Origin: Acidobacteriaceae bacterium
GTDB taxonomy: Bacteria > Acidobacteriota > Terriglobia > Terriglobales > Acidobacteriaceae
Reading direction: 5' to 3'
Length of the DNA stretch: 38,139 bases
NCBI GenBank assembly: GCA_030041045.1
Contig: JASHOQ010000041.1
Coordinates: 1 to 38,139, forward strand
A program made the position numbers and the translations under genes. Every line of letters starts with the position of its first letter. The first letter of the stretch is position 1. This document shows, in pieces, positions 23,973 through 32,144 of this stretch. A model generated the notes under the pieces. That model was not told where the DNA came from and did not search any database. It saw only the letters and a list, made by a program, of their open reading frames with translations.

Positions 23973-24728
23973 ATGAAATTTGATCTGACCGGCCGCGTCG
24001 CGGTTATCACCGGAGGCAGCCGCGGTTTGGGCGAGGCCATGGCGAAGGCGCTCGCCGACGCCGGTGCACACGTCGCCCTGGTGGCTCGGGATAAGCAGCG
24101 GCTCGACCGCGTGCGCGATGCAATCAAGGAGCAAGGCGGAACGGCGGAGGCCTTTACCGCTGACGTGACCCAAGAAGAGGACGTCGCCAGCATGGCGCAG
24201 GCCGTGATCAAGCGATTCGGCGCCGTGCAGATTCTCATCAACAACGCGGGATCGAATGTGCGCAAGAATCTGATCGATTACACGCTGGAGGAGTTTCGCG
24301 GCGTGCTGGATGCAAGCCTGATCTCCACCTTCCTCGTGTGCCGCGCCTTCGTGCCAGGAATGAAAGGTTCCGGCTACGGGCGCATCCTGAATATGAGCTC
24401 GATCATGAGCCACGTTTCCCTGCCAGGACGCACCGCGTATTCTTCGGCGAAGGCGGCGCTGCTGGGGCTCACCCGTGCCCTGGCTCTGGAACTTGCCGGC
24501 GACGGGATCACCGTGAACGGGATCAGCCCCGGCCCCTTCGGAACCGAGATGAACGCGGCGGTGATGAACAACCCCGAGGCGAGCGCGCAGTTTTTGGCCA
24601 GCCTGCCCGTGGGCCGCTGGGGAAAGATCGAGGAGATCGGCGCGCTGGCCTGCTACCTCTGTTCCGATGCGGCCGGCTTCATCACGGGAACCGACATTCT
24701 GATTGACGGTGGCTGGACCGCAAAATAG
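23973..24728 (+). CDS. SDR-family oxidoreductase, gluconate/keto-deoxy sugar dehydrogenase-like (SDR3)
   Basis: Cytoplasmic classical SDR, 251 residues. The cofactor site TGGSRGLG is followed by ARD after strand 2, which may favour NADP. NNAGSN, MSSIMS and YSSAK give the catalytic Asn, Ser, Tyr and Lys. The general look resembles gluconate 5-dehydrogenase and KduD-like enzymes that interconvert keto and hydroxy sugar acids. AGGAGAAG precedes the ATG. It is cotranscribed with the upstream sugar-acid importer, so it probably acts on the imported compound. Confidence 0.9.
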   Translation: MKFDLTGRVAVITGGSRGLGEAMAKALADAGAHVALVARDKQRLDRVRDAIKEQGGTAEAFTADVTQEEDVASMAQAVIKRFGAVQILINNAGSNVRKNLIDYTLEEFRGVLDASLISTFLVCRAFVPGMKGSGYGRILNMSSIMSHVSLPGRTAYSSAKAALLGLTRALALELAGDGITVNGISPGPFGTEMNAAVMNNPEASAQFLASLPVGRWGKIEEIGALACYLCSDAAGFITGTDILIDGGWTAK

Positions 24729-24765
24729 GGCGACAAAAAATTCTGCGCTTCCTTTGTCCGGCGCC

Positions 24766-25833
24766 CTATCGCGCGGCCAGCGCAGAGTCGAAGAATCGCG
24801 CCATGATCTGATCAGCTTCCCGGGACTCGGGCAGGTTGGGGTTGTACCAGAAGCAGTGGTTCAACCCTTCGAAGACGACGAGCTCTGCATGGACTCCGGC
24901 GCGCAAAAAGGCGCGATGCAGGATGGTGGTGTCGCTCAGCAGCATGTCGCGCGTGCTGGTCATGAACAGCGTCGGCGGCATGCCGCGCAGGTCGGCAAAG
25001 ATCGGCGAGAGCACCGGATTTCTGGGATCGGCCGAGCCCACGTACACGGCCAGCCATTGCACTCCCTTGGGCCGCGTGTCGGGCGGGCCGGAGAGGCCAT
25101 GAACACCGTAGATGTATTGCGAATCGCCGGTCTTGGTGAAGTCTCCGCCGCCGGAAAAAACTCCCAACGCACCGGGAAGCGGCAGCCCGAGCTGCTTGAT
25201 CCGCACGGCAACCTCAGGAGTGAGAACCGCGCCCGCCGACGACCCGTAGATCGCGATCTTCTTCGGCTTATAGGTCTTGAGCAGTTCCTTGTAAACCGCC
25301 ACCGTGTCATCCACCGGGGCGGGGAAGGGATGTTCCGGCGCGAGGCGGTACAAAACGGCAATTACCTTCGTCTGGGTCAAGTTAGCGATGGGAACGGATT
25401 CGATCAATGAGCCGGAATCGGCGGTGAAGCCTCCGCCGTGAAGATTGATAAGCACGCGGCCGGCCTTTGCGGGCGGAACTGTGAGTGGCGTGACAATAGA
25501 CACGGGCACGCCGGCGATGGTGGAGGAAGCGATGTTTACCGGATAAGCGGTACGGTACATTTCGAGGCTGGTCTGCTTGTGAACATCGGAACGAATATGG
25601 GCAACGGAGCTCTTGTCCGTAACCCCGGTTCCGGAGACTTCCGGCACCAGAGATTCCTGTGCTTCCGGGCTGATGGTTTCGGGAACCGGGACGACGCGCG
25701 TGATATAGGCCGTTCCGTGTTCGTCGATGCGGCTGGATACATCCGGTGCAGAGGAACTGGCTGGGGTTTGCTGGGCAAGCAGAGCTTGTGACGCAATAAA
25801 CGCAACCACGAGAGTGCAAAAACTGAATTTCAT
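24766..25833 (-). CDS. Secreted alpha/beta hydrolase, hormone-sensitive-lipase-like esterase
   Basis: Predicted periplasmic esterase, 355 residues from MKFSFCTLVV, with a Sec signal ending near residue 21 (LLAQQ). Oxyanion motif HGGGF (132-136), nucleophile Ser199 in GSSAG, acid Asp296 (TSTRD) and His326 (NHCFW) complete the triad of the HSL (family IV) group. The start at 25833 is preferred because GGAGAG precedes it and the signal peptide follows; the upstream open frame is not protein-like. It converges on SDR3 and is divergent from the carboxylesterase operon. Removal of acyl decorations from glycan is plausible but unproven. The gap 25834-26272 shows no clear operator or small gene. Confidence 0.9.
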   Translation of the reverse strand: MKFSFCTLVVAFIASQALLAQQTPASSSAPDVSSRIDEHGTAYITRVVPVPETISPEAQESLVPEVSGTGVTDKSSVAHIRSDVHKQTSLEMYRTAYPVNIASSTIAGVPVSIVTPLTVPPAKAGRVLINLHGGGFTADSGSLIESVPIANLTQTKVIAVLYRLAPEHPFPAPVDDTVAVYKELLKTYKPKKIAIYGSSAGAVLTPEVAVRIKQLGLPLPGALGVFSGGGDFTKTGDSQYIYGVHGLSGPPDTRPKGVQWLAVYVGSADPRNPVLSPIFADLRGMPPTLFMTSTRDMLLSDTTILHRAFLRAGVHAELVVFEGLNHCFWYNPNLPESREADQIMARFFDSALAAR

Positions 25834-26272
25834 CGTCTCTCCAGTCCGGACGCCCTTCCCTGATGAAGTGCGCCTGCGGTTTCGATGGATTGAATCAACG
25901 GAGATTCTTAGAAGATTGCGCGGGCATTTGTCAACGCGCACGTCCTCCGGGCGGGCGGCGCGAGCCTGACGACGAGACGCGCCTGGCAACTTCTTCAGGA
26001 AGCGCATTTCAGCCGCCGCGGCAGGGATCTGCGCGCGCGGAGGGATCAAGCGCAGGTTGACAAGAGTCCCGCGTGTGCATTAAGACTGCATTCGCTATTT
26101 CACGCAAACGGCGGGCCGCTCCAGACCTCTTGAGCATCATCGAGAGTCATCGATGAGCGGGCCTTTTGTGAATTGCGAAAACGGTCAGGACGCGCTCGGA
26201 TACCATCTTCGGGCGCATCCGGAAACAGAAAAAATCAGGGAACCGGACAAGACCGGACAAGAGAGAAGAAAC

Positions 26273-28009
26273 TTGAGCGAGCAAGCAAACTCTACCCATG
26301 CTGAGCCCTCCAGCGCGCGGCGTATCGGCCGCCGCGACCTGCTGCAAGGCGCCGCGGCCCTTTTGGGAACAACCCTGGCTTCGCCGCGCGGAGCGCGAGC
26401 GCAGGCCATCGCGACGCCGCCAGCAGCGATACCCAGCGCGCCGGCGTCCGGACCATCGGTCATCGCGTCCGATGAAACCGCGATTGTGGAGACGGCGAGC
26501 GGCAAAGTCCGCGGCATCATCCGCGAGGGGATCTTCACCTTCAAGGGCATCCCTTACGGAGACACCACCACCGCGAGCGGCCGCTTTATGCCGCCGCGCG
26601 CTCCACAGCCCTGGACGGGCGTACGCAGCTCGATGCATTACGGGCCTGTCTGTCCGCAGGCGCCGCGCGGTACCTGGGGCGAGGATGAAGAGTCTTTCCT
26701 CTTCGACTACGAAGATGGCTATGTCGGCGAAGACTGCCTTCGCATCAACGTCTGGACACCCGGCATCCGCGGCGCAGGCAAGCGCCCGGTAATGGTGTGG
26801 CTGCACGGCGGGGGTTTTGTATCGGGCTCGTGCCAGGAGCATCGCGCCTACGATGGCGAGCGGCTGAGCCGGCGCGGTGATGTGGTGGTTGTCTCGCTCA
26901 ATCATCGGCTGGGGCCGCTCGGATTTCTCAACCTCGAGAGCTTCAGTGATAAGTATGCGGCCTCGGCGCAGATCGGCATGCTCGATATCGTCGCCGCGCT
27001 CCAATGGGTGCGCACGAACATCGGCAACTTTGGCGGTGACGCAGGCAACGTCACCATCTTCGGACAGTCGGGCGGAGGCGGCAAGGTGGGCGCGCTCATG
27101 GCCATGCCCGTCGCGCAGGGCCTGTTTCACCGCGCCATCGTGCAAAGCGGATCCTTCCTGCGCGCGCTGGTGCCGGAGCGCTCGGAGATTTTGACCCGCG
27201 CAGTCTTCGATGAGCTCGACCTCAGCCCATCCCAGGTGGATCAACTTCAGTCTGTTCCTTTGCCAACGCTCATCGCTGCCGGCAATGCGGCTTTGCTCAA
27301 GACACATCCGCCCACGCCGCTGGCCTGGAACCGTGTGGCCGACATTCTCGGCTGGGGCCCGGTGGTCGACGGCAACCTCCTGCCGCACCATCCTTTCGAT
27401 CCGGCTGCGCCCGCGATCTCAGCGCAGGTTCCCATGCTGATCGGCACCACGCTCAATGAGTTTACGACTTCACTCAATCATCCCGAACGGGAAGAGATGA
27501 CCGAGGCAGAGGCCGGCAAACAGCTCTACGACATGTATGGCGTCGATCCGAAGAGCATCCTCGAAGTCTTCCGTGCCTCGCATCCGGGCGCGAAAACCTT
27601 CGATCTGTTTTCCCTCGCCATGACCGCCCAGGTGCGGCAGGGCGCGGTCATCCAGGCCGGAATGAAGGCGGCGCAAGGTACGGCCGCGTATCTTTACTGG
27701 TTCCAGTGGAAGACGCCGGTGCTCGATGGCAGACCCCGCTCCATCCATTGCATCGACCTTCCCTTCTGCTTTGACAATACCGACCGCTCGGAAAATCTGA
27801 CGGGCGGCGGGCCGGCGCCGCGCACCCTGGCAGCCCAGGTGAGCGAGGCGTGGATCCAGTTCGCGCGGAACGGCAATCCCAACCACGGCGGCCTTCCGCA
27901 CTGGCCGGCATTCTCAGCGGCTGCGTGCCCCACAATGATCTTCGACAACACATGCACGGTGCAGAACGACCCCGACAAGGCCGAGCGTCAGGTCATTCAA
28001 CGCACCTGA
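26273..28009 (+). CDS. Type-B carboxylesterase, Tat-exported
   Basis: Predicted exported serine esterase, 578 residues from a TTG at 26273 preceded by GAGAGAAG. This start places the twin-arginine motif (RIGRRDLLQGAAALL) near residue 20; an ATG at 26153 would give an overlong leader. Motifs from the TTG are EDCLRINVW (153-161), oxyanion HGGGF (178-182) and GQSGGG with nucleophile Ser266. Acid Glu is in GTTLNEF, and the His candidate is in IHCIDLPFCFDN. Family members hydrolyse carboxyl esters including aromatic and acyl esters. It heads an operon with a VOC protein and a mutarotase, hinting at sugar-ester substrates. Confidence 0.9.
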   Translation: MSEQANSTHAEPSSARRIGRRDLLQGAAALLGTTLASPRGARAQAIATPPAAIPSAPASGPSVIASDETAIVETASGKVRGIIREGIFTFKGIPYGDTTTASGRFMPPRAPQPWTGVRSSMHYGPVCPQAPRGTWGEDEESFLFDYEDGYVGEDCLRINVWTPGIRGAGKRPVMVWLHGGGFVSGSCQEHRAYDGERLSRRGDVVVVSLNHRLGPLGFLNLESFSDKYAASAQIGMLDIVAALQWVRTNIGNFGGDAGNVTIFGQSGGGGKVGALMAMPVAQGLFHRAIVQSGSFLRALVPERSEILTRAVFDELDLSPSQVDQLQSVPLPTLIAAGNAALLKTHPPTPLAWNRVADILGWGPVVDGNLLPHHPFDPAAPAISAQVPMLIGTTLNEFTTSLNHPEREEMTEAEAGKQLYDMYGVDPKSILEVFRASHPGAKTFDLFSLAMTAQVRQGAVIQAGMKAAQGTAAYLYWFQWKTPVLDGRPRSIHCIDLPFCFDNTDRSENLTGGGPAPRTLAAQVSEAWIQFARNGNPNHGGLPHWPAFSAAACPTMIFDNTCTVQNDPDKAERQVIQRT

Positions 28010-28082
28010 GAACGAATAGACGGGCGTTGTCGTTCGCAACTTTTTCGTCAGTATCAATTACCAATGGTGACAGGAGAGATCA

Positions 28083-28583
28083 ATGATCAGCAAAATCGAG
28101 AGCCTTCTTGAGGATTTTGAAAGCGGCAAACTTACCCGGCGCCAGGTTGCGGTTTCTCTGGCCGCCATGGCAGCGGGAGCGCTGGCTTCCCCGTTCTCAC
28201 GAGCCGACGATGCCGCGCCGGACAGTTTTGAGGCCATCAGCCTGAACCATGTGACTTTGCGCGTGCCCGATCTCCAAAAGACTTCGCGTTTCTACCAGGA
28301 ATTCTTTGAGATGCCTCTGCGGCAGCACTCTCCGACGGTTCACATCCTTGGCGTGGGCAAGTCCTTCTTCGGTCTCGAGCAGGGCAACAGCAACGAGCCG
28401 GGGCGCCTGGATCACTACGATTTCGGCATTGCCCACTTCAACGCCGACCAGATTCGGGTGGCTTTGCGCAAGCGCAACCTGGAGATCGAGGACGAGCGCG
28501 CCTCTGAATCCTTCAAATTCCACGATCCGGATGGATTCCATGTGCAGGTGAACGGCCCCGACTATGTGGGCCATGTAAGCTGA
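28083..28583 (+). CDS. VOC-superfamily (glyoxalase/dioxygenase-like) protein with Tat signal
   Basis: Small protein of 166 residues, with AGGAGAG just before the ATG. The N-terminus carries LTRRQVAVSLAAMAAGALAS, a twin-arginine export signal, after a 17-residue leader. The VOC fold starts SLNHVTLRVPDLQKTSRFYQEFF and ends FHDPDGFHVQVNG. Candidate metal ligands include His in NHVTL and in LDHYDF. VOC proteins perform metal-dependent isomerase, lyase or dioxygenase chemistry. A periplasmic location is unusual. It lies between the carboxylesterase and mutarotase genes; its reaction is not known. Confidence 0.82.
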   Translation: MISKIESLLEDFESGKLTRRQVAVSLAAMAAGALASPFSRADDAAPDSFEAISLNHVTLRVPDLQKTSRFYQEFFEMPLRQHSPTVHILGVGKSFFGLEQGNSNEPGRLDHYDFGIAHFNADQIRVALRKRNLEIEDERASESFKFHDPDGFHVQVNGPDYVGHVS

Positions 28584-28615
28584 AGGCATCAAAGAATCGG
28601 ATCGCGGAGTCACTC

Positions 28616-29821
28616 GTGGATCGGCGAAGAGTTTTTGTGTGCGCATTGATCTTTTTCGGGGCGGGCCGTGTCCAGCCCGCCGCGGCTCAGGCAGAGATCC
28701 AGCCGGCCGCAGCAGCGGAGCCGCTCCGGTTCGGCGGCGAGGCTCCGGTGACTCTCCATCGCGCGGCAACGCACCGTGGCGCGAAGCCCGAGTTTCTCTC
28801 GCTTACCTTCCTTCCCGGCCTGGGAATGAACGTTTTTCAAATCACGGCCAGCATTCCGGGTAAGGGAGAGATTTCCGTTCTGGCTTCCCCATCGCTTGAA
28901 GAACTGGCCAGCCGCCTCAACGGCGCAGGCGGACGGTCAGCCGCGATGGGCGCGGGTTTCGGCACAGCGTTTCTCATTCCTTACCCGAACCGCATCTTCG
29001 GGCCGCTCTCTGCAGATGGAACCGCGGTCACCACCGAGTGGAACGGGCATACGCTCGCGCTGCCGGCGAACCCGCACTCCCGCGATCCTTCGGCACCGCC
29101 CTCGCAGTCGGGGGTTGTGATGCACGGGCTGATCTTCAAGGATCAAGCGCAGGATATGCGGACAGAAAAAACAGCCGACGGCGAGACCGCGACAGCCCTA
29201 ATCCATGCCGGCAGCTTCGACGGCCACTGGCTCTCCGAGACGGATCTGCACTTCACATTTGCGCTCACCGGCGACGCGATCGACGAGAAGGTCACGGCCA
29301 CGAACGTCGGCCACGAAGATGAGCCCATCGCCATCGGTGCGCATCCCTACTTCGCCATCCCCAGCCAGGATCGCGCCCAGGCGCGGATTCATATTCCTGC
29401 AGGAACGGTAGCCGTAATCACCAGCTATCAGGAGGAGCGCCCCACAGGAGAGCTCAAGCCGGTAGCGGGAACGGCGTACGATTATCGCGCTTCAGAGGGG
29501 GTTGCGCTCGACGACCACGCGCTCGACGACAACTTCTCTCACCTGCAGCGGACCGGCGGCGCCGTGGACGTGCGACTGACTGACCCCGAGGCCGGTTACG
29601 GCATCGTTGTCGAGGGAGTGTCGCCCGCGATCAGGACCGTGCAGGTGTACTCGCCCCGGGGTAAGAACTTTGTCGCGGTGGAAGATCAGTTCAACTTTGT
29701 CGATCCGTTCGGCAAGGAATGGAAGGGGATGGACACGGGCATGGTCGCGCTGCATCCGGGCGAGTCGACTACGTGGGAGGTTCGCCTGCGCCTGTTTACG
29801 CCGGGTCTTGCGTCAAAGTAA
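28616..29821 (+). CDS. Secreted aldose 1-epimerase (galactose mutarotase family)
   Basis: Predicted periplasmic mutarotase that equilibrates alpha and beta sugar anomers, 401 residues. A GTG start has GGAG eight bases upstream, and a Sec signal ends near residue 25 (PAAAQA). Family motifs are PYPNRI (substrate Arg), the His of VVMHGLIF, AIGAHPYFAIP with the catalytic acid His, and VAVEDQFNFVDPF with the catalytic base Glu. An anomer-specific step before periplasmic sugar oxidation or uptake would use this enzyme. It starts 32 bases after the VOC gene, so they are one operon. Confidence 0.92.
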   Translation: MDRRRVFVCALIFFGAGRVQPAAAQAEIQPAAAAEPLRFGGEAPVTLHRAATHRGAKPEFLSLTFLPGLGMNVFQITASIPGKGEISVLASPSLEELASRLNGAGGRSAAMGAGFGTAFLIPYPNRIFGPLSADGTAVTTEWNGHTLALPANPHSRDPSAPPSQSGVVMHGLIFKDQAQDMRTEKTADGETATALIHAGSFDGHWLSETDLHFTFALTGDAIDEKVTATNVGHEDEPIAIGAHPYFAIPSQDRAQARIHIPAGTVAVITSYQEERPTGELKPVAGTAYDYRASEGVALDDHALDDNFSHLQRTGGAVDVRLTDPEAGYGIVVEGVSPAIRTVQVYSPRGKNFVAVEDQFNFVDPFGKEWKGMDTGMVALHPGESTTWEVRLRLFTPGLASK

Positions 29822-29871
29822 GCGCAGCAACTTGGAAGCGCACTGAGATGGCGGCGCGGGAGTGCGCCTTC

Positions 29872-30567
29872 TCATGCGGGGTCAGCCGCGGCACGGTTTT
29901 CGAGAGCCATGCTCGAAAAGCGATCCGGGTCTTTGTAGCCGGCGCGCAGGTGGGCCAGGATCGCTTCTTCCGGCGACTCCGGCGAGCTGCCTTCAATCAC
30001 GTTCAAGAGCGACCGGTGATGGTTCAGAATCCAACGCATGCGATCGTCACTGATTCCATCCAGAGCCCGGTGCGCAAACAGGATGGGAGCGAGCGTGTTG
30101 AGGGCCTTCTCAAGGTAGCGGTTGCCGCCGAAATACCAGATGGCGCGGTGAAACTTGAGGTCGAGTTCCGCGGCTTCGAGCGGAGAGCCGCTTTGCCACT
30201 TTTCCATCGCGGTCACAAGGCCGTTCAAGGTTCGCGTCATCTCCGCCGAGATCCGGGCCCGGCATAACTTCAAGGCCTCCGCCTCCAGCACCAGGCGGAC
30301 GCTATTGATCTGCTGCGTGTCCACTTCGCTGAGATTGTTGACGAACATGCCGCGCCGCGGCTGGCTGACGGCCAGTCCGTGCTCCTCCAACTGCATCAGG
30401 GCCTCCCGCACCTGAATGCGGCTCACGCTGAACTCGCGGGACAAGCTTGCTTCGTTGAGCCTCGCGCCTGCCTTGTACTTTTGCGAGACGATCCCATCGC
30501 GGATCTTCTCAACCAGGGAGGATTTGAACTCTGCCGGCGTTGTGTTCTTCGATCTTGCCTCGTTCAT
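29872..30567 (-). CDS. GntR-family regulator with FCD domain (GntR2)
   Basis: Regulator of 231 residues from MNEARSKNTT; a frame open to 30690 adds 41 basic residues unlike the family. The winged helix-turn-helix has recognition segment SVSRIQVREALMQLE, nearly the same as that of GntR1. The FCD domain has D136, H140, H183/H184 and H206. Its end, YKDPDRFSS, mirrors YNDPERFSS of GntR1, so the two are paralogues. Two GntR-type palindromes lie in the divergent region toward the ThuA-like gene, one of them oriented to act on this gene. Both regulators may share operators. Confidence 0.92.
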   Translation of the reverse strand: MNEARSKNTTPAEFKSSLVEKIRDGIVSQKYKAGARLNEASLSREFSVSRIQVREALMQLEEHGLAVSQPRRGMFVNNLSEVDTQQINSVRLVLEAEALKLCRARISAEMTRTLNGLVTAMEKWQSGSPLEAAELDLKFHRAIWYFGGNRYLEKALNTLAPILFAHRALDGISDDRMRWILNHHRSLLNVIEGSSPESPEEAILAHLRAGYKDPDRFSSMALENRAAADPA

Positions 30568-30770
30568 AGCCGCACCGTTGACTACTTTAGCCCGCCTCTT
30601 TCGTGGGCGCAAACTCGCCGGGGAACGCACGCTCGATTTGTCGGGCAAAGCGCAAGCGCCGTTCGCCGGAAAGAATCGAATCTTAGGCATCGAGAGTCAG
30701 TGGGCAAGCTAGCATCGTCTACGAAGACGGGGATCGGGTTCGAGAACTGGGCAGAAGTTAAGTCTCTTCT

Positions 30771-30783
30771 GAATACAGTATAC
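30771..30783. promoter_or_regulatory. GntR-type operator, site 4 (gntR2 side)
   Basis: GAATACAGTATAC has half-sites GAATA and TATAC with a 3-base spacer. On the minus strand it contains TATACT, which could be the -10 for gntR2. It is one of two such sites in the 380-base divergent gap 30568-30948; the rest of that gap holds the ThuA promoter. Confidence 0.72.
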
Positions 30784-30891
30784 GGACGGGCCGATCCGCC
30801 TCTCAGGAATCACTTCAAGACGTGCAAGCCCTTTTGTTTCCCGTTTGCCGTCCTTTGGCCGAATCATCCCGGTTTTTCTGCACGATTTCTA

Positions 30892-30921
30892 TTGACACGC
30901 CATTTCTGAATTTAGTATACA
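30892..30921 (+). promoter_or_regulatory. Predicted promoter of the ThuA-like gene
   Basis: TTGACA (30892-30897) is followed by TATACA (30916-30921) after 18 bases. The GntR-type palindrome 30908-30920 overlaps the spacer end and -10, again a repression layout like that upstream of the sugar-acid MFS gene. Confidence 0.55.
30908..30920. promoter_or_regulatory. GntR-type operator, site 5 (ThuA side)
   Basis: GAATTTAGTATAC keeps the 13-bp layout with a perfect right half TATAC. It shares TTAGTATACA with the site upstream of the MFS importer. It lies 28 bases before the first possible ThuA start. Confidence 0.7.
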
Positions 30922-30948
30922 GATTGGTACCCGACTGCCGGTGTTTTC

Positions 30949-31941
30949 ATGTCAATGAAGCAAGAACTTGGTGCTCTCGCTGCGCGCAACACCGATTCCG
31001 CCGCGCTTCACTTCCGGGCAGGGCAGCTCATCGCCCCATTTTCTCGCCGCTACAATCATTTGCTGGCTTTCTCGAAGATGCTCCTTTCCATTATCGTGAT
31101 TCTCTTCGCCTTTGCCTTCTTGAGCGCGATCGGCGTAGAGGGGCAGAGCGCCCCGGCGCCGCCTGCGTGGGGACAGAATCCCAATGGGATGCATATCTTT
31201 ATCTGGGCCGGGCTTAAGACCCATCCGCCGGGCCGTCACGATTATCCCCAGTTCCTCGCCGACTGGAGCAAGCTGCTCACCGAACATGGCGCCGTAGTCG
31301 ATGGAGCGCTCCATCCTCCCAGCGCGGCCGATCTGGCGCATACGGATGTGATTGTCCTTTACAAGGGAGACGCCGGGTTTTTGAGCGACGAAGAAAAAGC
31401 GGTGCTGCACGATTACATCCTGCGCGGAGGGGGCATCGTCAGCCTCCACGACTCGCTCTGCGGACCCGATCCGGCGTATTTCGCCACGCTCGTCGGCGCA
31501 GGCAAGAAACACGGTGAGGTGAACTATTCCAATCCCGCGCCGGTTCCCTACACCATCGTCGACAAGGCGAACCCCATCATGGAAGGGATGTCGGACTTCA
31601 CCCTGTTCGACGAGGCGTTCTTTAGCCTCACATGGGCCCACGATCCCGATGTTCACGTCCTGGCGACCACCGTGATCGCCAACACGCAGTGGGCCGGCAA
31701 GCACGCCGGCGAAGTGGTCCCGCAGATCTGGACCTACGAGCACACCTTGCCCGGCGGGCAGCCGGCGCGTGCATTCGTGTGGATGCAGGGAGACCGGACC
31801 GAAAACTTCAACAACTACCAGATTCAGCGCATGCTGCTGCGCGGCATCGCCTGGGCGGCGAAGCAGCCGGTGAATACTCTGCTCGATTACGTTCCGCCTC
31901 CGCCCCACCATCAGAACAACATGCCGGGAGGTTATCAATAG
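30949..31941 (+). CDS. Secreted ThuA-like domain protein
   Basis: ThuA-like (class-I glutamine amidotransferase-like fold) protein, often found near sugar-oxidation genes and linked to keto-sugar metabolism. The frame gives 330 residues from 30949. A second start at 31078 (MLLSIIVILFAFAFLSAIG) would begin directly with a signal peptide and may be the true one; neither has a strong ribosome site. Domain segments are HIFIWAGLKTHPPGRHDY, DVIVLYKGD, ILRGGGIVSLHDS and the C-terminal QIQRMLLRGIAWAAKQP. A monoheme cytochrome c gene follows, with repeat copy C between them. The GntR-type sites link it to the sugar-acid regulon. Catalytic role is unknown. Confidence 0.87.
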   Translation: MSMKQELGALAARNTDSAALHFRAGQLIAPFSRRYNHLLAFSKMLLSIIVILFAFAFLSAIGVEGQSAPAPPAWGQNPNGMHIFIWAGLKTHPPGRHDYPQFLADWSKLLTEHGAVVDGALHPPSAADLAHTDVIVLYKGDAGFLSDEEKAVLHDYILRGGGIVSLHDSLCGPDPAYFATLVGAGKKHGEVNYSNPAPVPYTIVDKANPIMEGMSDFTLFDEAFFSLTWAHDPDVHVLATTVIANTQWAGKHAGEVVPQIWTYEHTLPGGQPARAFVWMQGDRTENFNNYQIQRMLLRGIAWAAKQPVNTLLDYVPPPPHHQNNMPGGYQ

Positions 31942-31977
31942 CAGTTTCGAGCCGCGCCAGCTTGAGTTTCGCCCTAC

Positions 31978-32094
31978 AGCGGTTTCACAGTTTCTGTATC
32001 CCGAAGCCGCAGATGCTAAGTGGCTTTTTCACCAGGAAAAAGCCACCTTCCGCAACTGTGAAAAATGGCTACATGTACTGTGGAACCGCTCTAG
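31978..32094 (-). repeat. Interspersed inverted-repeat element, copy C
   Basis: Reverse-complement copy of element A with about five differences across 117 bases. The ends are AGCGGTTTCACAG at the left and, on the complement, AGCGGTTCCACAG at the right. The central hairpin is GGCTTTTTC (32022-32030) / GAAAAAGCC (32036-32044) with loop ACCAG. It lies 37 bases after the ThuA stop and about 50 before the cytochrome start, so it is probably inside that transcript. Confidence 0.88.
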
Positions 32095-32144
32095 CTCTTC
32101 AGGAAATCCCTGATTCCCCAATCGAAAGACGGTGTGGAGAGATC

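Noticed and set aside
29853..29868. GGCGC/GCGCC hairpin between the mutarotase and gntR2
   Set aside because: Only a 5-bp stem without a convincing T run and overlapping the low-complexity gap; too weak to call a terminator.
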